The notes: generated by a model not told the origin, from the letters alone. DNA of 64,000 nt from Nostoc sp. B(2019) (GCF_010091925.1 NZ_WVID01000012.1:1-64000); one strand, 5' to 3'. Shown: positions 36,226 through 46,393, numbered from the stretch's first letter. Numbers and translations are program-made.

Positions 36226-37176
36226 TTACTCAGCGGCGGTAGAACTCAAGGACATTGTTTCCCACAACACCATGTGTGGTGCAGTTGGTGCAGGCTGATG
36301 TAAGGAAATTAGCTGCGCTAATGTATTCTTTAACTGGGTACGGGGTACGATATCATCGACAAAACCGTGTTTAAGTAAATCTTCTGCTGTCTGAAAATCA
36401 TCGGGTAGTTTTTCCCGCAAGGTTTGCTCAATCACTCGCCGACCAGCAAAACCGATGGTTGCTTTTGGTTCTGCGAGGATGAGATCGCCCAACATCGCAA
36501 AACTAGCGGTAACACCGCCTGTGGTGGGATTTGTCAAAACGGGTATGTACAATAGTCTGGCATCTTGATGGCGTTGTAAGGCTGCGGAGATTTTCGCCAT
36601 CTGCATCAAAGAAAGCATTCCTTCTTGCATCCTGGCTCCACCGGAGGTGCAAATAATTACAACAGGATAACGCCGTTGAGTGGCTTGCTCAATTAGGCGA
36701 GTGAGTTTTTCCCCCACGACTGAACCCATGCTACCACCCATGAAGCGGAAGTCCATTACCCCAAGAGCAATGGGTAAGCCATTTATTTGGCCCAAACCTG
36801 TCTTAACAGCGTCTAATAAGCCAATTTTCTCTTGGGTTTCTCGTAGGCGATCGCTATATAGTTTGCGATCGCGAAATTGCAGCGGATCGCTTGGACGTAA
36901 ATGCTCATCCATCGCTCTCCAGGTATTGTGGTCAATCAATTGACGGATGCGTTCATCGCTGTCCACCCGATTATGATGACCACATTCGACACAAACCATC
37001 TGATTCGCTCTCAAGTCTTTTGTATAAGCTAATACACCACATTTTGAGCATTTATGCCATAATCCATCAGCAATTTCACGTTCTTGGCGTTCGAGGCTGG
37101 TAGATCCTGATTTACGTCGATTTGCAAACCAATCAAATAGAGACTTTAAACCGCGTGATTCTTCGTTGTTCGCCAT
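36226..37176 (-). CDS. accD: Acetyl-CoA carboxylase carboxyltransferase beta subunit
   Basis: A 316-residue protein starting [17 protein letters not shown]. It carries the zinc finger CSKC ... CVEC near residues 40-65, which binds the carboxyltransferase mRNA or substrate, then the carboxyltransferase fold with [16 protein letters not shown], where the GG motif polarises the acetyl-CoA carbonyl. With AccA it transfers the carboxyl group from carboxybiotin to acetyl-CoA in fatty-acid synthesis. A longer frame to 37218 would add 14 residues without family support. Confidence 0.96.
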   Translation of the reverse strand: MANNEESRGLKSLFDWFANRRKSGSTSLERQEREIADGLWHKCSKCGVLAYTKDLRANQMVCVECGHHNRVDSDERIRQLIDHNTWRAMDEHLRPSDPLQFRDRKLYSDRLRETQEKIGLLDAVKTGLGQINGLPIALGVMDFRFMGGSMGSVVGEKLTRLIEQATQRRYPVVIICTSGGARMQEGMLSLMQMAKISAALQRHQDARLLYIPVLTNPTTGGVTASFAMLGDLILAEPKATIGFAGRRVIEQTLREKLPDDFQTAEDLLKHGFVDDIVPRTQLKNTLAQLISLHQPAPTAPHMVLWETMSLSSTAAE

Positions 37177-37251
37177 TTTTATTTTATTCAAGGGATTATG
37201 TGGTAGAAAATAGGTCAAGCTGCTATGAGGAGTCTAAGGTAAAAAGCCTAA

Positions 37252-37270
37252 AGTCCAATTAAATTGGACT
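37252..37270. repeat. Short palindrome upstream of accD
   Basis: AGTCCAATT and AATTGGACT separated by a single base, in the accD leader (divergent gap), followed by an AGACGC/GCGTCT hairpin of the kind seen again near 38763. These are dispersed repeats. Confidence 0.4.
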
Positions 37271-37386
37271 CTTGACTCTTGTAAAGACGCGCTTTTTGAG
37301 TGCGTCTCACTCATTTAGTCTTGACTACATCGTCAAATTACGTTTGTAAGCAATTCAGACCTTATTTTGCATCTTTGGTTGCCAGC

Positions 37387-37611
37387 TTAACGAAAATACT
37401 CATGCCAATACAAGTCTCTTGCTCGTCTTCTAGAGGACTTGTTATGGGAACGTACTGACAAAGCCATGAGAATACCAACCTCCAAATAGGATGCTGTACC
37501 CTTTGCACCCAAATTAATCATTCGTGTTGCTGAGTCATGAGCAATGAGCATCTGTTGCATTAGCTGTGCTTGCCAACGGGTAATCGTCGTTAAGAGGGTA
37601 ATACAAGTCAC
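37387..37611 (-). CDS. Hypothetical 74-residue protein (uncertain)
   Basis: The frame encodes a basic C-terminus (SRRRARDLYWHEYFR) and a helix-rich N-terminus (TRWQAQLMQQMLIAHDSATRM). It is short and without a domain. It lies between accD and the prepilin peptidase. It could be a conserved small protein or chance. Confidence 0.3.
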   Translation of the reverse strand: MTCITLLTTITRWQAQLMQQMLIAHDSATRMINLGAKGTASYLEVGILMALSVRSHNKSSRRRARDLYWHEYFR

Positions 37612-37769
37612 AGCCTGATATTACCAAAATCTGAAGGACAGATGGGGTAATGCAGGTTACAATCACGAGCGGATAATAAGTAACGAGGAATGGGGATGAG
37701 GTTTCTCACCGAATTTCAATCCACTTCAAATTTTGGAGAAATTCCCCTAGTATCCAGTCTGTGTGTTGT

Positions 37770-38606
37770 TCAAGATGCTGGAAAAAATAACCTCAGATAG
37801 CTAGACAAGATAGCTTCGCCGCCAAATAGAGTAATTACAGATCCTAAAGCTAGAAAAGGCCCAAAAGGTATTTTTTGTCCCAACTGTTGCGATCGCATTA
37901 TCATTGCACCGCCACCCGCTAACGCTCCCAGCGCACAGGCAACAAAACTAGCCAGGAGCAAATACTTCCATCCTAACCAAGCTCCCATCATCGCTGCTAA
38001 CTTGGCGTCACCTGCACCCATCGCCGCTTTACCAAAGGCAATTGAACCAATTATTGCGATCGCATCAAACAGCCATAAGCCCAACACCGCACCAACTATT
38101 GCCTTCATCAGGTGATTTACCAACGCTTCCCAGCTAGCCTCTGGTAAAAAACCAACCATCATTTGAAATATAATCCCTACTACCAAACCAGACTGAGTAA
38201 GTGCATTGGGTAAGGTCATCGTATCTAAGTCTATGAGCGATAATGCCAATAACCAACTACAAAAAGCCCAATAGCTTAGAGTTAAAATTGAAACTTTAAA
38301 TATAAAAAATATTAGTAAAAATACTATGCCAGTTATCGCTTCTACCACTGGATAACGGACAGAAATCTTGCTTTTGCAATATCGACATCGCCCTTTTAAC
38401 CATACCCATCCCAGCACTGGAACATTATCGTAGGCTTTTAGCTGGTTTAAACAATGGGGACAGCGAGAAGGAGGCCAAAGAATCGACAACCCAGCAGGTA
38501 GCCGATAAACAACAACATTGATAAAGCTGCCAATAGATGCACCTAATGTAAAAACAATGACACTCGCCGAGACGACCATCAAAATGTTCATATAGTCATT
38601 TGTCAT
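37770..38606 (-). CDS. pilD: Type IV prepilin peptidase (A24 family)
   Basis: A 278-residue membrane protein. It cleaves the leader of type IV pilins and methylates the new N-terminus. The cytoplasmic zinc-binding loop has CPHCLNQL ... CRYCKSKI, and the two catalytic aspartates are in LSLIDLDTMTLPN and GAGDAKLAAMMG (GxGD motif). The family's hydrophobic helices follow. No pilin or assembly gene is adjacent. Confidence 0.93.
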   Translation of the reverse strand: MTNDYMNILMVVSASVIVFTLGASIGSFINVVVYRLPAGLSILWPPSRCPHCLNQLKAYDNVPVLGWVWLKGRCRYCKSKISVRYPVVEAITGIVFLLIFFIFKVSILTLSYWAFCSWLLALSLIDLDTMTLPNALTQSGLVVGIIFQMMVGFLPEASWEALVNHLMKAIVGAVLGLWLFDAIAIIGSIAFGKAAMGAGDAKLAAMMGAWLGWKYLLLASFVACALGALAGGGAMIMRSQQLGQKIPFGPFLALGSVITLFGGEAILSSYLRLFFPAS

Positions 38607-38811
38607 TTGTCTTCTCTTACAAAGTTGAGGCAGTCGCTTGAGTGGGTTCCCGCCCTTAAAGGAACTGCCGTCTAATCTAAGGAAGCCTTAGCTTAGACTT
38701 TGCGCTTTGTCAGTTGTCGTTGATCTTTTGCTCTTTGTCGAGAGCTAATAAATCTTGACTTTTGACTCTTGACTCTTGTACAGACGCGATTAATCGCATC
38801 TCTACTGTTGA

Positions 38812-39072
38812 CTAATACATGTGCGACTCAATTTGATTCAATGGCACAAAGCACTCTTGAGGTAAGAGAACTGGTTGGTTAGTAAAAATTACCTTACCTC
38901 GATGAGTTACGCGATTAATTGCTACACCTGAAGGTTGCCCAGCTATTTCGGGATGAACCTCGCAGTGGGTGTAGTAGATTTGCCCAGCGGCTCTGATTAC
39001 AGCGGGATCAATCAAAGGAGGCTGATTCTTAGGGGCAGTAAAATTTGTTTGTCCTTGTCGTAATGCGTACAC
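38812..39072 (-). CDS. Conserved hypothetical protein, 86 residues
   Basis: A short protein beginning MYALRQGQTNFTAPKNQPP, with HCEVHPEIAGQPSG in the middle and a C-terminal VLLPQECFVPLNQI. It has no membrane segment. The Cys/His content (HCEVH, ECF) might bind metal. It is downstream of leuB on the same strand. Function unknown. Confidence 0.55.
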   Translation of the reverse strand: MYALRQGQTNFTAPKNQPPLIDPAVIRAAGQIYYTHCEVHPEIAGQPSGVAINRVTHRGKVIFTNQPVLLPQECFVPLNQIESHMY

Positions 39073-39162
39073 TATCGACTGCTATATAATTGCTAGATTT
39101 CCCTTTAGTCTACCCGAAACTTCTAGCCAAGGTTGCCAAATCGCCCAGTTAAAACTACAAAA

Positions 39163-40251
39163 TTATTTTTCTCCAAGAGCCTTAATCAGTGCGTCACCCA
39201 TAGCGCGGCAACCTAAAAGATTCTTTCCTGGGGAGATTATATCGCCTGTGCGATCGCCTTGTTCTAAAACTTGGAATACGGCTTGTTCAATGTGGTCTGC
39301 CGCTTTTGGCTGGTCTAAACCGTAGCGTAACATCATTGCTGCGCTCAAAACCTGTGCTAGGGGATTTGCTTTATCCTGTCCTGCAATATCTGGGGCGGAA
39401 CCGTGGACAGGTTCAAACACACCAGGCCCAGAAGCACCTAAACTAGCAGAGGGTAACATCCCAATACTACCTGTGAGCATGGCAGCAGCATCAGAGAGAA
39501 TATCGCCAAACAAATTTCCTGTAACGATGGTATCGAATTGCTTGGGAGCGCGTACTAGTTGCATAGCAGCATTATCGACGTATAGATGAGAAAGTTCGAT
39601 ATCTGGATATTCTTGGGAAAGTTGGGTGATGCGATCGCGCCACAACTGAGATACTTCTAATACATTCGCCTTATCCACCGAACAGAGCTTACCACCACGT
39701 TTTCGCGCAGCTTCAAACGCCACCCGCCCAATGCGTTCAATTTCCGATTCTGTGTAAACCATTGTGTTCACACCGCGCTTCTCACCAGTCTCCGTGGCAA
39801 AAATTCCCTTGGGTTTACCAAAATAAATTCCACCAGTGAGTTCGCGCACCACCATAATATCTACGCCTTCCACAACTTCACGTTTCAAAGTTGAGGCGTC
39901 AATTAACTGAGGCAAAATTTTTGCTGGACGCAAATTGGCAAATAGTCCCAATCCTGCGCGTAGTCCCAACAAACCTGCTTCTGGGCGTAAATTCGCTGGT
40001 AGAGAATCCCACTTATAACCACCAATGGCAGCGAGTAGTACAGCATCACTGTTACGGCAAGTCTCTAGAGTCGTAGATGGTAGGGGTTCGCCTGTAGCAT
40101 CTATCGCTGCACCGCCGATTATGGCTTCTTGGAATTCAAACTGAATATCAAACTGCTTCCCTACAACTTTCAGCACATCTACCGCCACTGCCATAATTTC
40201 AGGGCCAATGCCATCGCCAGGGAGTAGAGTAATGCGGTAGTTCTGAGTCAT
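39163..40251 (-). CDS. leuB: 3-isopropylmalate dehydrogenase
   Basis: A 362-residue enzyme of leucine synthesis that oxidises and decarboxylates (2R,3S)-3-isopropylmalate with NAD+. It begins [19 protein letters not shown]. Conserved parts are the substrate loop [39 protein letters not shown] and [14 protein letters not shown] (NAD-binding). Length matches the family. A helix-rich gene of unknown function (40470-40916) lies upstream on the same strand. Confidence 0.96.
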   Translation of the reverse strand: MTQNYRITLLPGDGIGPEIMAVAVDVLKVVGKQFDIQFEFQEAIIGGAAIDATGEPLPSTTLETCRNSDAVLLAAIGGYKWDSLPANLRPEAGLLGLRAGLGLFANLRPAKILPQLIDASTLKREVVEGVDIMVVRELTGGIYFGKPKGIFATETGEKRGVNTMVYTESEIERIGRVAFEAARKRGGKLCSVDKANVLEVSQLWRDRITQLSQEYPDIELSHLYVDNAAMQLVRAPKQFDTIVTGNLFGDILSDAAAMLTGSIGMLPSASLGASGPGVFEPVHGSAPDIAGQDKANPLAQVLSAAMMLRYGLDQPKAADHIEQAVFQVLEQGDRTGDIISPGKNLLGCRAMGDALIKALGEK

Positions 40252-40469
40252 AGCTAGTTTTTACTCGGTAAATGCTTGCAGATTAAATATCATACCGAGC
40301 AAAATGTACCTGTGGAGTTTTTAATTTATTCAAAGCGGCGTCTTTCATCATCCCACAAGGGACATTGGGTATGGGAAAAGAGTAAGGGGAAAAGGGAAAA
40401 ACCATCTCTTTACCCTTTAACCTTTTCCCCCTCTTAAGAGTCCCCAATCCCAGTTCAAGCTAGTTCTAT

Positions 40470-40916
40470 CTAGTTGCCAAAAGCATCCTTGATACTATCA
40501 ACAGTGCGTTCAACAACATTCTTTGTGTTGTCTACTGCTTTCTGTGTGCGAGCCGCATCTTCCTCTGCTCTTTTCTCAATTCGAGCTGCATCTCGCTTGG
40601 CTTTGCGTTCAACAAAACTACCACTGTCCGTTGCTTGATCAACTTTAGCGGCATTTTTCTTTGCAGTGCTCTCAACTTTATCTGCTGTATCTCGGATAAA
40701 GTTCTTGGCTCGTCCAGCATCTTCGCTGGCTTTGCCTTTAACTTGATCGCCTGCGTCTGCTGATGCGATCAAGGTTGCAGCAGGCTCAGCCATTGCTGAG
40801 GTGTTTGAGAAAAACGCACCCTGCCAAACAAAAGCGATCGCTGATACACAAAATAGAGTTGTAGCTATCCAGCGTCCTACAGTCGAAAGCCGCTTCGTAA
40901 AATAATTTAGTTTCAT
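40470..40916 (-). CDS. Exported helical Lys/Ala/Glu-rich protein (LEA-like)
   Basis: About 148 residues. The start MKLNYFTKRL is followed by a hydrophobic segment (ATTLFCVSAIAFVWQGAFF) that serves as signal or anchor. The remainder is a charged Ala/Lys/Glu/Asp-rich repeat-like helix (GKASEDAGRAKNFIRDTADK; ERKAKRDAARIEKRAEEDA), the kind of amphipathic pattern found in LEA or stress proteins. The link to desiccation is inference. Confidence 0.6.
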   Translation of the reverse strand: MKLNYFTKRLSTVGRWIATTLFCVSAIAFVWQGAFFSNTSAMAEPAATLIASADAGDQVKGKASEDAGRAKNFIRDTADKVESTAKKNAAKVDQATDSGSFVERKAKRDAARIEKRAEEDAARTQKAVDNTKNVVERTVDSIKDAFGN

Positions 40917-41248
40917 AGAATACAATCTGCACGAGATTTAGCTTACTATTTTTACTTCATCTGGCTTATCAGCCAAATCTTTCCTTAGACAGAGGTTTTC
41001 TTGTCATAAGTTGTTAGATGAATTCACTCTTTCAATGGTTGTGTTGTGAGCAATTTTGGTTGTGTTGCAAAAACTAGCTAGAGAGAAAAAAATTGTATAG
41101 CTTAAAACCAACTATTTAACCACTACCAATTGATTAATGCATTTCAGGACTTTTACATACAAGCAGTTTCAATTTCCGAAACGACACTAATTAAAGCTGT
41201 AGAAAGAGATTAGGTTAACTGTTAATCACAAGCCGCACCCCAGCAGCT
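40917..41248. other. Gene-free stretch before the ABC relic
   Basis: Roughly 330 bp, AT-rich. No supported gene and no strong hairpin. Confidence 0.35.
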
Positions 41249-41521
41249 ATGGTAAAAGAATTAGCAATTTGCACCCGTGGACTAACTAAGCAATTTGATC
41301 GGCACGTCGCTGTCAATGATGGTGATTTAGAAATCCAAGCGGGTGAGGTATATGGACTGATTGGCCCGAATGGTGCGGGTAAAACAACTCTCATCCAAAT
41401 GTTGGCAACTGCTGATGAACCAACTACGGGTGAGATTTATATTAATGGCGATCGCCTACTCTGTGACAAGAGTAAACTCAAGCTTAAGCGTCGCCTTGGC
41501 TAATTACCCGATGACTACTAG
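41249..41521 (+). pseudogene. Truncated ABC-transporter ATPase gene
   Basis: The frame starts as a normal ABC ATPase (ICTRGLTKQFDRHVAVNDGD) with a good Walker A, GPNGAGKTT. It stops with TAA at 41501-41503, where the homologous residue after RRLG should be Tyr. The next five in-frame codons still read LPDDY, then TAG follows and the rest of the gene (Q-loop onward, signature, Walker B) is missing. So the gene carries a Tyr-to-stop change and a 3' deletion. It cannot make an active ATPase. Confidence 0.85.
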
Positions 41522-41571
41522 TAGCTTACGCTTAAAATTTTTCACGGCAAAAGTACTACCATCTGATAATC

Positions 41572-42054
41572 ATGCTAAATTCCTCTACTCAAGACTTACG
41601 CTTTACTGCCATCGGGTTTCTAAAACAAAGTCCCCCCCAACGTTTACAGATGCTCAAGCAATTGGGCATAGCTCGTTATGAGTTTTTAACTAAAATGCAC
41701 CTAAATGAAGCAAATATAATTTGTATAATGCGGTTTTTACAATATCCAAATAAACTAAAATTTCCTAATCTGATAGGAGCAGATTTATCTGGTTTAATTT
41801 TAGATGGGGTAAATTTCATCAAGGGAAATTTATCAGAAGCTAATTTGCAAGGCAGCAGTTTAGTTAATGCAGACCTTTTATTTGTCAATTTCACAAGAGC
41901 TAACTTAAGAAATGCAGATTTAAGATGTGCAACTCTCAATGAAACGATTTGGTTAGATACGCTCGTAGATGAGTGCGAATTTGGAGCAGGAATCGGATTA
42001 ACAAAGCTGCAACGTCAGGATTTACAACAGCGAGGAGCTAGATTTAATCATTAG
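41572..42054 (+). CDS. Pentapeptide-repeat protein
   Basis: A 160-residue protein. Residues about 60-125 read as pentapeptide repeats A(D/N)LxG-type: [20 protein letters not shown], then [28 protein letters not shown]. These form a right-handed beta helix. An N-terminal 55 residues are non-repeat, helical. No TMs. Role unknown. Confidence 0.8.
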   Translation: MLNSSTQDLRFTAIGFLKQSPPQRLQMLKQLGIARYEFLTKMHLNEANIICIMRFLQYPNKLKFPNLIGADLSGLILDGVNFIKGNLSEANLQGSSLVNADLLFVNFTRANLRNADLRCATLNETIWLDTLVDECEFGAGIGLTKLQRQDLQQRGARFNH

Positions 42055-42126
42055 CCTTTTCACCTTAGTGTCTTAGTGCCTTAGTGGTTGAAAAGTCAGT
42101 TTTTTTAACCACCCTCCGGGTTCATC

Positions 42127-42161
42127 AGTCGCCTACGGCGGGAAACCCGCCTACAGCGCTG
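42127..42161. repeat. GC-rich dispersed repeat, copy 1
   Basis: The sequence AGTCGCCTacGgCGGGAAA followed by CCCGcCTACAGCGCTG matches the copy at 46861-46895 at all but a few bases over 35 bp and contains internal inverted repeats. It is a typical Nostoc-type interspersed palindrome. Confidence 0.7.
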
Positions 42162-42178
42162 ATTCACCAAGACACTGC

Positions 42179-42253
42179 GAAAAGTATGTAGCAAGAACCC
42201 GCAGAGTGCGCCGGCTTCCTCCGAATCCAAACTTTAGGCAAACATAACTTTTC
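42179..42253. repeat. Element bounded by GAAAAGT/ACTTTTC, copy A
   Basis: 75 bp flanked by the 7-base inverted termini GAAAAGT (42179-42185) and ACTTTTC (42247-42253), preceded by GC and followed by AA. It shares termini but not interior with the elements at 49087 and 50383. Confidence 0.5.
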
Positions 42254-42273
42254 AAATATTGTCTTAAAGCATT

Positions 42274-43320
42274 TTACCTCGTAGCACTGTTGGGAGAATC
42301 AACAGTAGCGACTGGGTTCGGCTGATTCAGGTAATTGTAGACTAGCTGGGAAACTTGACGAATAAAGTCTCTTCCCCTAGTGTCCTTATATGGACGCCTG
42401 ACAAAGATGGCCGCTAAGTAGCGTTTGCCATTGGGCATAGTAATAAATCCAGCGTCGCCAATGAGAAAGCCGATATCTCCAGTTTTGTTGGCAATCACTG
42501 CACCTTTACCCAAACCTGCGGGAAGTAGTGTATTAGTGACGGTGCGATACAGAATATCCAAAGCTTGCTCCCGGCTCTCCGGGGAAACTAGCTTGTTATT
42601 GACTAACAAAGCCAGCGCCCTTGTCATGTCTTGAGAACTTGTAGTATTAGTTCCCCGCAAATCAGCTAAAAGACGCCGAATTACTGTGTCTTTCAGTCCC
42701 CAACTACGGAAACGCTGATTGAGTCGTGCCGCTCCACCCAAGCGATCAATAATCATGTTGGTGGCAGTATTATCACTGATAGTAACCATCTTAGTGACGG
42801 TTTCCAAAGCTGTGTACTTCTTGCCGACTCGCTCATACTGCATTGTCCCAGAGCCATTGGTCACTAAGTCGCGCCGCATGGTCAGCATTTCATTCAGGGT
42901 AACTTTACCAGCGTCTAAATCCTGAAAAAAGGCAATGAGAATTGGTAGCTTGATTGTACTAGCAGCTGGGAAAATGCGATCGCCCCCAACATCTAGATAA
43001 TTCCCAGTATCCAAATCCAGGAAAAACATTCCTGTTTTCAGAAAACTGTAGCGAGCCTTTAAAGCTTGAATCTGGGGTTCCAGCACTTTCATTGGTGAAT
43101 GTAAGGGAACCACATCAGCAAATAAACTTTTATCATCAACTGCTGGGGCAGTACTAGGTTGAACCGAGCTAATTTCTTGAAACTTCGCAACAGCTTGGAC
43201 GTTAGACCCAAGTAAGAACACACTTAAAAAGCTGGGTAGAAACCAGCTTACTTTCACAATATTTGCTTTGGGTGTAAGTCGCATCAGTGGTAATTTGCTG
43301 TCTGTGTGAGGAGGATTCAT
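42274..43320 (-). CDS. Class A beta-lactamase-like serine hydrolase
   Basis: About 348 residues. A membrane segment near residues 28-46 is followed by the serine hydrolase domain. Motifs are STIK (SxxK, residues about 121-124), SDN (about 181-183) and KTG (NKTGDIG, about 278-280). The region where class A enzymes have ExxLN reads LLADLRGTNTTSS, with no obvious general-base Glu, so it may act as a DD-peptidase or esterase rather than a resistance beta-lactamase. ATG at 43344 or 43284 are alternative starts. Confidence 0.85.
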   Translation of the reverse strand: MNPPHTDSKLPLMRLTPKANIVKVSWFLPSFLSVFLLGSNVQAVAKFQEISSVQPSTAPAVDDKSLFADVVPLHSPMKVLEPQIQALKARYSFLKTGMFFLDLDTGNYLDVGGDRIFPAASTIKLPILIAFFQDLDAGKVTLNEMLTMRRDLVTNGSGTMQYERVGKKYTALETVTKMVTISDNTATNMIIDRLGGAARLNQRFRSWGLKDTVIRRLLADLRGTNTTSSQDMTRALALLVNNKLVSPESREQALDILYRTVTNTLLPAGLGKGAVIANKTGDIGFLIGDAGFITMPNGKRYLAAIFVRRPYKDTRGRDFIRQVSQLVYNYLNQPNPVATVDSPNSATR

Positions 43321-43452
43321 GAAAAAACAAAAGGCGCTCACCATTAAAGCACAATCCTAAAATTTTTCGGAATCATGCACTTAGGCGAAAAAGCGATCGC
43401 TTGCAAGTTATTATGAGAACTTTGAGAAATATTCAACTAATTTGGGTAAATA

Positions 43453-44946
43453 TCACAATCCCAAATCCACCGCAATGCGATGAGCGCAAGCAAACCCAGA
43501 AAAAGCTACTGCATTCAACCCTTGTCCTGGGAAAGTGCTATCTCCCACACAATAAAGTCCTGGAACAGCGGTGCGATTAAACGGCATCCCCAATAACCCC
43601 CGCAATTTGCGCCGAGGGATTGGCCCATAAGTGCCATCCTCACGACCCAAAAAGCGGCGATGGGTGCGCGGTGTTCCTACCTCCAGGTAATCCATTCCGG
43701 CATCTAAACCGGGAAAAATTTTTTCTAGTCGGTCAATAATTCGCCAAGCTGCCTCTTCTTTTTTCGCCTCGTACTCACCCTGAGAAAGTCCTTGCCAATC
43801 ATCTATCCAGTGAGGCGTGAAGGCATGAATAATGTGATATCCGGCTGGTGCTAAATCTGGGTCAAGCAATGTGGGAATCGAAACAAAAATTGTGCCTTCC
43901 ACTGCTGCCATCTTTTCCCAATCTTCCAGCAAAATATGATGGCACTCTGTTTCCCTAGGCAAAACTTCCGTTTTTACCCCCAGATGCAAACTCAAAAAGC
44001 TCGGTGACTTTTGATAATTTTGTTGCCACTTTTTCTCATTATGTGGTATTTCCTTTGCTGGTAGTAATTGTTGAAAAGTATCCCAGCGTGTAGCATTAGA
44101 AACTATGCGTTTCCCCCGATATACTTTACCATTAGCCAGTTGCACACCCACGGCTTTTCCTTGTTCTGTGAGAATTTTGGTAACTCTGGCTTGGTACTGA
44201 ATCTTACCCCCAGCTTTCTCTAAACCTTCAACTAGTTTTTGGGCAATTTGTCCCACGCCGCCTTTGGGGTAGTTAACTCCGCCGTAATGCCTGTCAGAGA
44301 ACACCATTCCAGCATTAATCATTGGTGTCATGTTAGCTGGAACCACCGACCAGCAATAACATTCCATATCGATAAATTTCAATAATTGGGGGTCTTTGAT
44401 GTAGCGTCGCGCTACATCGCCAACGTTTTGGGGCAGATACTTAACTAAACCGAGACACGCCAAAGGATGCTGGAAAAATACTCGCATCAGATACCGAGGT
44501 TCTTCCAGCGACAGCAAATCCATGCTGTTGAGGCAATTGAAAACCTTCCAGCATTCGTCATAAAAGCGACGAATCCCTCGTTCTTCATGACGAAAATAAG
44601 CAGTAAGATTTTGCAAAAACTTTTCATAAACCCGGTCAACTTTCAGGTCTAGACCTTGGGGTAGATGATAGTGAATCTGCACAGGGTCGACGATTGTTTG
44701 CTGGCTAACATTCACAGCGTCCAAGGCGCGGGTGAGTAAGTTGGTAGTCCCGTTATGTCCCAGCCCAAAAATCATCGACGCCCCAACATCGAATCGATAA
44801 CCTTGGCGTTCAAAATAACCAGCACTGCCACCGGGGATCAGATAACGTTCTAGTACCAGCACTTTAGCGCCCTTCGCTGCTAGCTGGGTTGCTGTCACTA
44901 ATCCGCCAATGCCGGAGCCAATCACAATTACGTCAATATCTTGCAT
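43453..44946 (-). CDS. crtH: Prolycopene (carotene) isomerase
   Basis: A 497-residue FAD-dependent enzyme. It converts poly-cis-lycopene to all-trans-lycopene, so it is needed for carotenoid synthesis. The N-terminal dinucleotide-binding site is VIGSGIGGLVTATQLAAKG, followed by the acidic VLVLERY and the GGSAGYFERQGYRFDVG block. The C-terminal flavin contact is GLYCVGDSTFPGQGLNAV. These define the CrtISO/CrtH family. It is preceded by repeats with no other gene near. Confidence 0.93.
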   Translation of the reverse strand: MQDIDVIVIGSGIGGLVTATQLAAKGAKVLVLERYLIPGGSAGYFERQGYRFDVGASMIFGLGHNGTTNLLTRALDAVNVSQQTIVDPVQIHYHLPQGLDLKVDRVYEKFLQNLTAYFRHEERGIRRFYDECWKVFNCLNSMDLLSLEEPRYLMRVFFQHPLACLGLVKYLPQNVGDVARRYIKDPQLLKFIDMECYCWSVVPANMTPMINAGMVFSDRHYGGVNYPKGGVGQIAQKLVEGLEKAGGKIQYQARVTKILTEQGKAVGVQLANGKVYRGKRIVSNATRWDTFQQLLPAKEIPHNEKKWQQNYQKSPSFLSLHLGVKTEVLPRETECHHILLEDWEKMAAVEGTIFVSIPTLLDPDLAPAGYHIIHAFTPHWIDDWQGLSQGEYEAKKEEAAWRIIDRLEKIFPGLDAGMDYLEVGTPRTHRRFLGREDGTYGPIPRRKLRGLLGMPFNRTAVPGLYCVGDSTFPGQGLNAVAFSGFACAHRIAVDLGL

Positions 44947-45312
44947 GTCAACTTTGCAAAGTTCAAAGTCAAAAGTTCACAGTTCAGAGTAACCTATTTT
45001 GACCCTTGACTCTTGACCCTTAACCGCCACTTGCTTGAAGCCGGGAAACCCATCCAACGCAGTGGCTCCCTTTGACTCCTGACAAAAAAAAGAGGGACGA
45101 GCCTGCTACCGCTGGCTTATCCCGTCTGCCGATCCTTAAAGAGAGGAGAACACTGTATAACAATATAGCCTTGATTGAGAATAGATGTCAACTGCTAATG
45201 AAAAAGTTTATCAATAATTTTGAGGGTGTTGATTTTAGCTGTCAGTCGGAGGCAGGAAAGAGTATTATGATGTTTCAGTTCTTGTACAATAAAAAGTCGC
45301 CTAGTTCTGGCT
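44947..45312. other. Intergenic region with short palindromes
   Basis: It contains TTGACTCTTGA-type repeats and a GAAGCCGGGAAACCC segment. The frame 45072-45383 overlaps the real upp gene and has no homology, so it is not annotated. The upp promoter lies here. Confidence 0.4.
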
Positions 45313-45963
45313 ATGACGCTACAACTGCGTGTTTATGTTCCACCCCATCCGCTGATAAAGCACTGGCTGGCAGTCGCCCGTGATGCTGCCACACCTTCAG
45401 TATTATTCCGCAGTGCGATGACTGAGTTGGGAAGATGGCTGACTTATGAAGCTGCGCGAGACTGGCTACCTACCCAAGAGACAATGGTGCAGAGTCCCTT
45501 GGATTCCTGTCCGGCAACTTTGATTGATCCACTGATGCCTATGGTAGTAGTGCCGATTCTGCGGGCTGGGCTAGGATTACTAGAGGGAGCGCAGACTTTA
45601 TTGCCTTTGGCATCGATTTACCATCTTGGCTTGGTGCGAGACGAAGAGACGCTGGAACCCTCGTGTTATCTGAATAAATTGCCAGAAAAATTTGATCCTC
45701 AAACACGGGTGTTAATTACCGATCCGATGTTGGCGACGGGAGGATCGATAATGACTGCAATGACAGAATTGACACAACGAGGTATTGACCCAGCTTTAAC
45801 GCGGATTGTTTGCGTGGTGGCGGCTCCGCCAGCTTTGCAAAAACTCAGTGCTGCTTATCCAGGTTTAATTATTTATACGGCTGCTATCGACGAAAAACTC
45901 AACAGCAAGGGATATATTGTACCGGGATTGGGAGATGCAGGCGATCGCATCTTTGGGACTTAA
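45313..45963 (+). CDS. upp: Uracil phosphoribosyltransferase
   Basis: A 216-residue enzyme: uracil plus PRPP gives UMP. The start MTLQLRVYVPPHPLIKHWL is followed by the conserved VVVPILRAGLGLLEG, the PRPP-binding loop VLITDPMLATGGSI and the uracil-binding GYIVPGLGDAGDRIFGT end. Length matches the family. It works in pyrimidine salvage. Confidence 0.96.
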   Translation: MTLQLRVYVPPHPLIKHWLAVARDAATPSVLFRSAMTELGRWLTYEAARDWLPTQETMVQSPLDSCPATLIDPLMPMVVVPILRAGLGLLEGAQTLLPLASIYHLGLVRDEETLEPSCYLNKLPEKFDPQTRVLITDPMLATGGSIMTAMTELTQRGIDPALTRIVCVVAAPPALQKLSAAYPGLIIYTAAIDEKLNSKGYIVPGLGDAGDRIFGT

Positions 45964-46039
45964 GCTAGTATGCAGCTAAGGCAGAAAAATAGCTTAACTA
46001 TATGTAACAGTTGCAAAGTTTGTTGAAGGCGGTAAAGAT

Positions 46040-46393
46040 ATGAGTCAGCGAGATGGTTTTGCCAGTGGTTTTGTAGCAGGAGCATTTGTCGGAGGTGTCT
46101 TTGGTGGCGTCGTCGGGGCACTGATTGCTTCTCGACGCGATCTGGAATTGACAGGTGAGGAGGACATAGAACTTACAGATAGCCAAGCCGAAGCTAAGAA
46201 AATATCAGCGAAACGGCGTCAGATGAAAGCCGCAGAAAGTGAGGGTATGGCAATGGAAACGGCCCGGCGATCGCTAGAAGATAAAATTGCCCAGCTTAAT
46301 GCCACAATTGATGAAGTGCGAAAGCAGCTGGGGAATGTGAATGGTGGGTCAGCACAGACAATTAGCGATCGCTCTGTTACTAAAGACTCTTGA
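46040..46393 (+). CDS. Small membrane-anchored coiled-coil protein (YtxH-like)
   Basis: A 117-residue protein: a Gly-rich hydrophobic segment near residues 7-30 (FVAGAFVGGVFGGVVGALI) with GxxxG spacing, then a charged helix (AKRRQMKAAESEGMAMETAR ... EVRKQL) that is probably coiled coil. The Gly-zipper start followed by a charged helix resembles YtxH/GvpL-associated small proteins. Function unknown. Confidence 0.7.
   Translation: MSQRDGFASGFVAGAFVGGVFGGVVGALIASRRDLELTGEEDIELTDSQAEAKKISAKRRQMKAAESEGMAMETARRSLEDKIAQLNATIDEVRKQLGNVNGGSAQTISDRSVTKDS

Noticed and set aside
45072-45383. 103-residue plus-strand frame
   Set aside because: Overlaps upp in another frame and is made largely of repeats; no homology.
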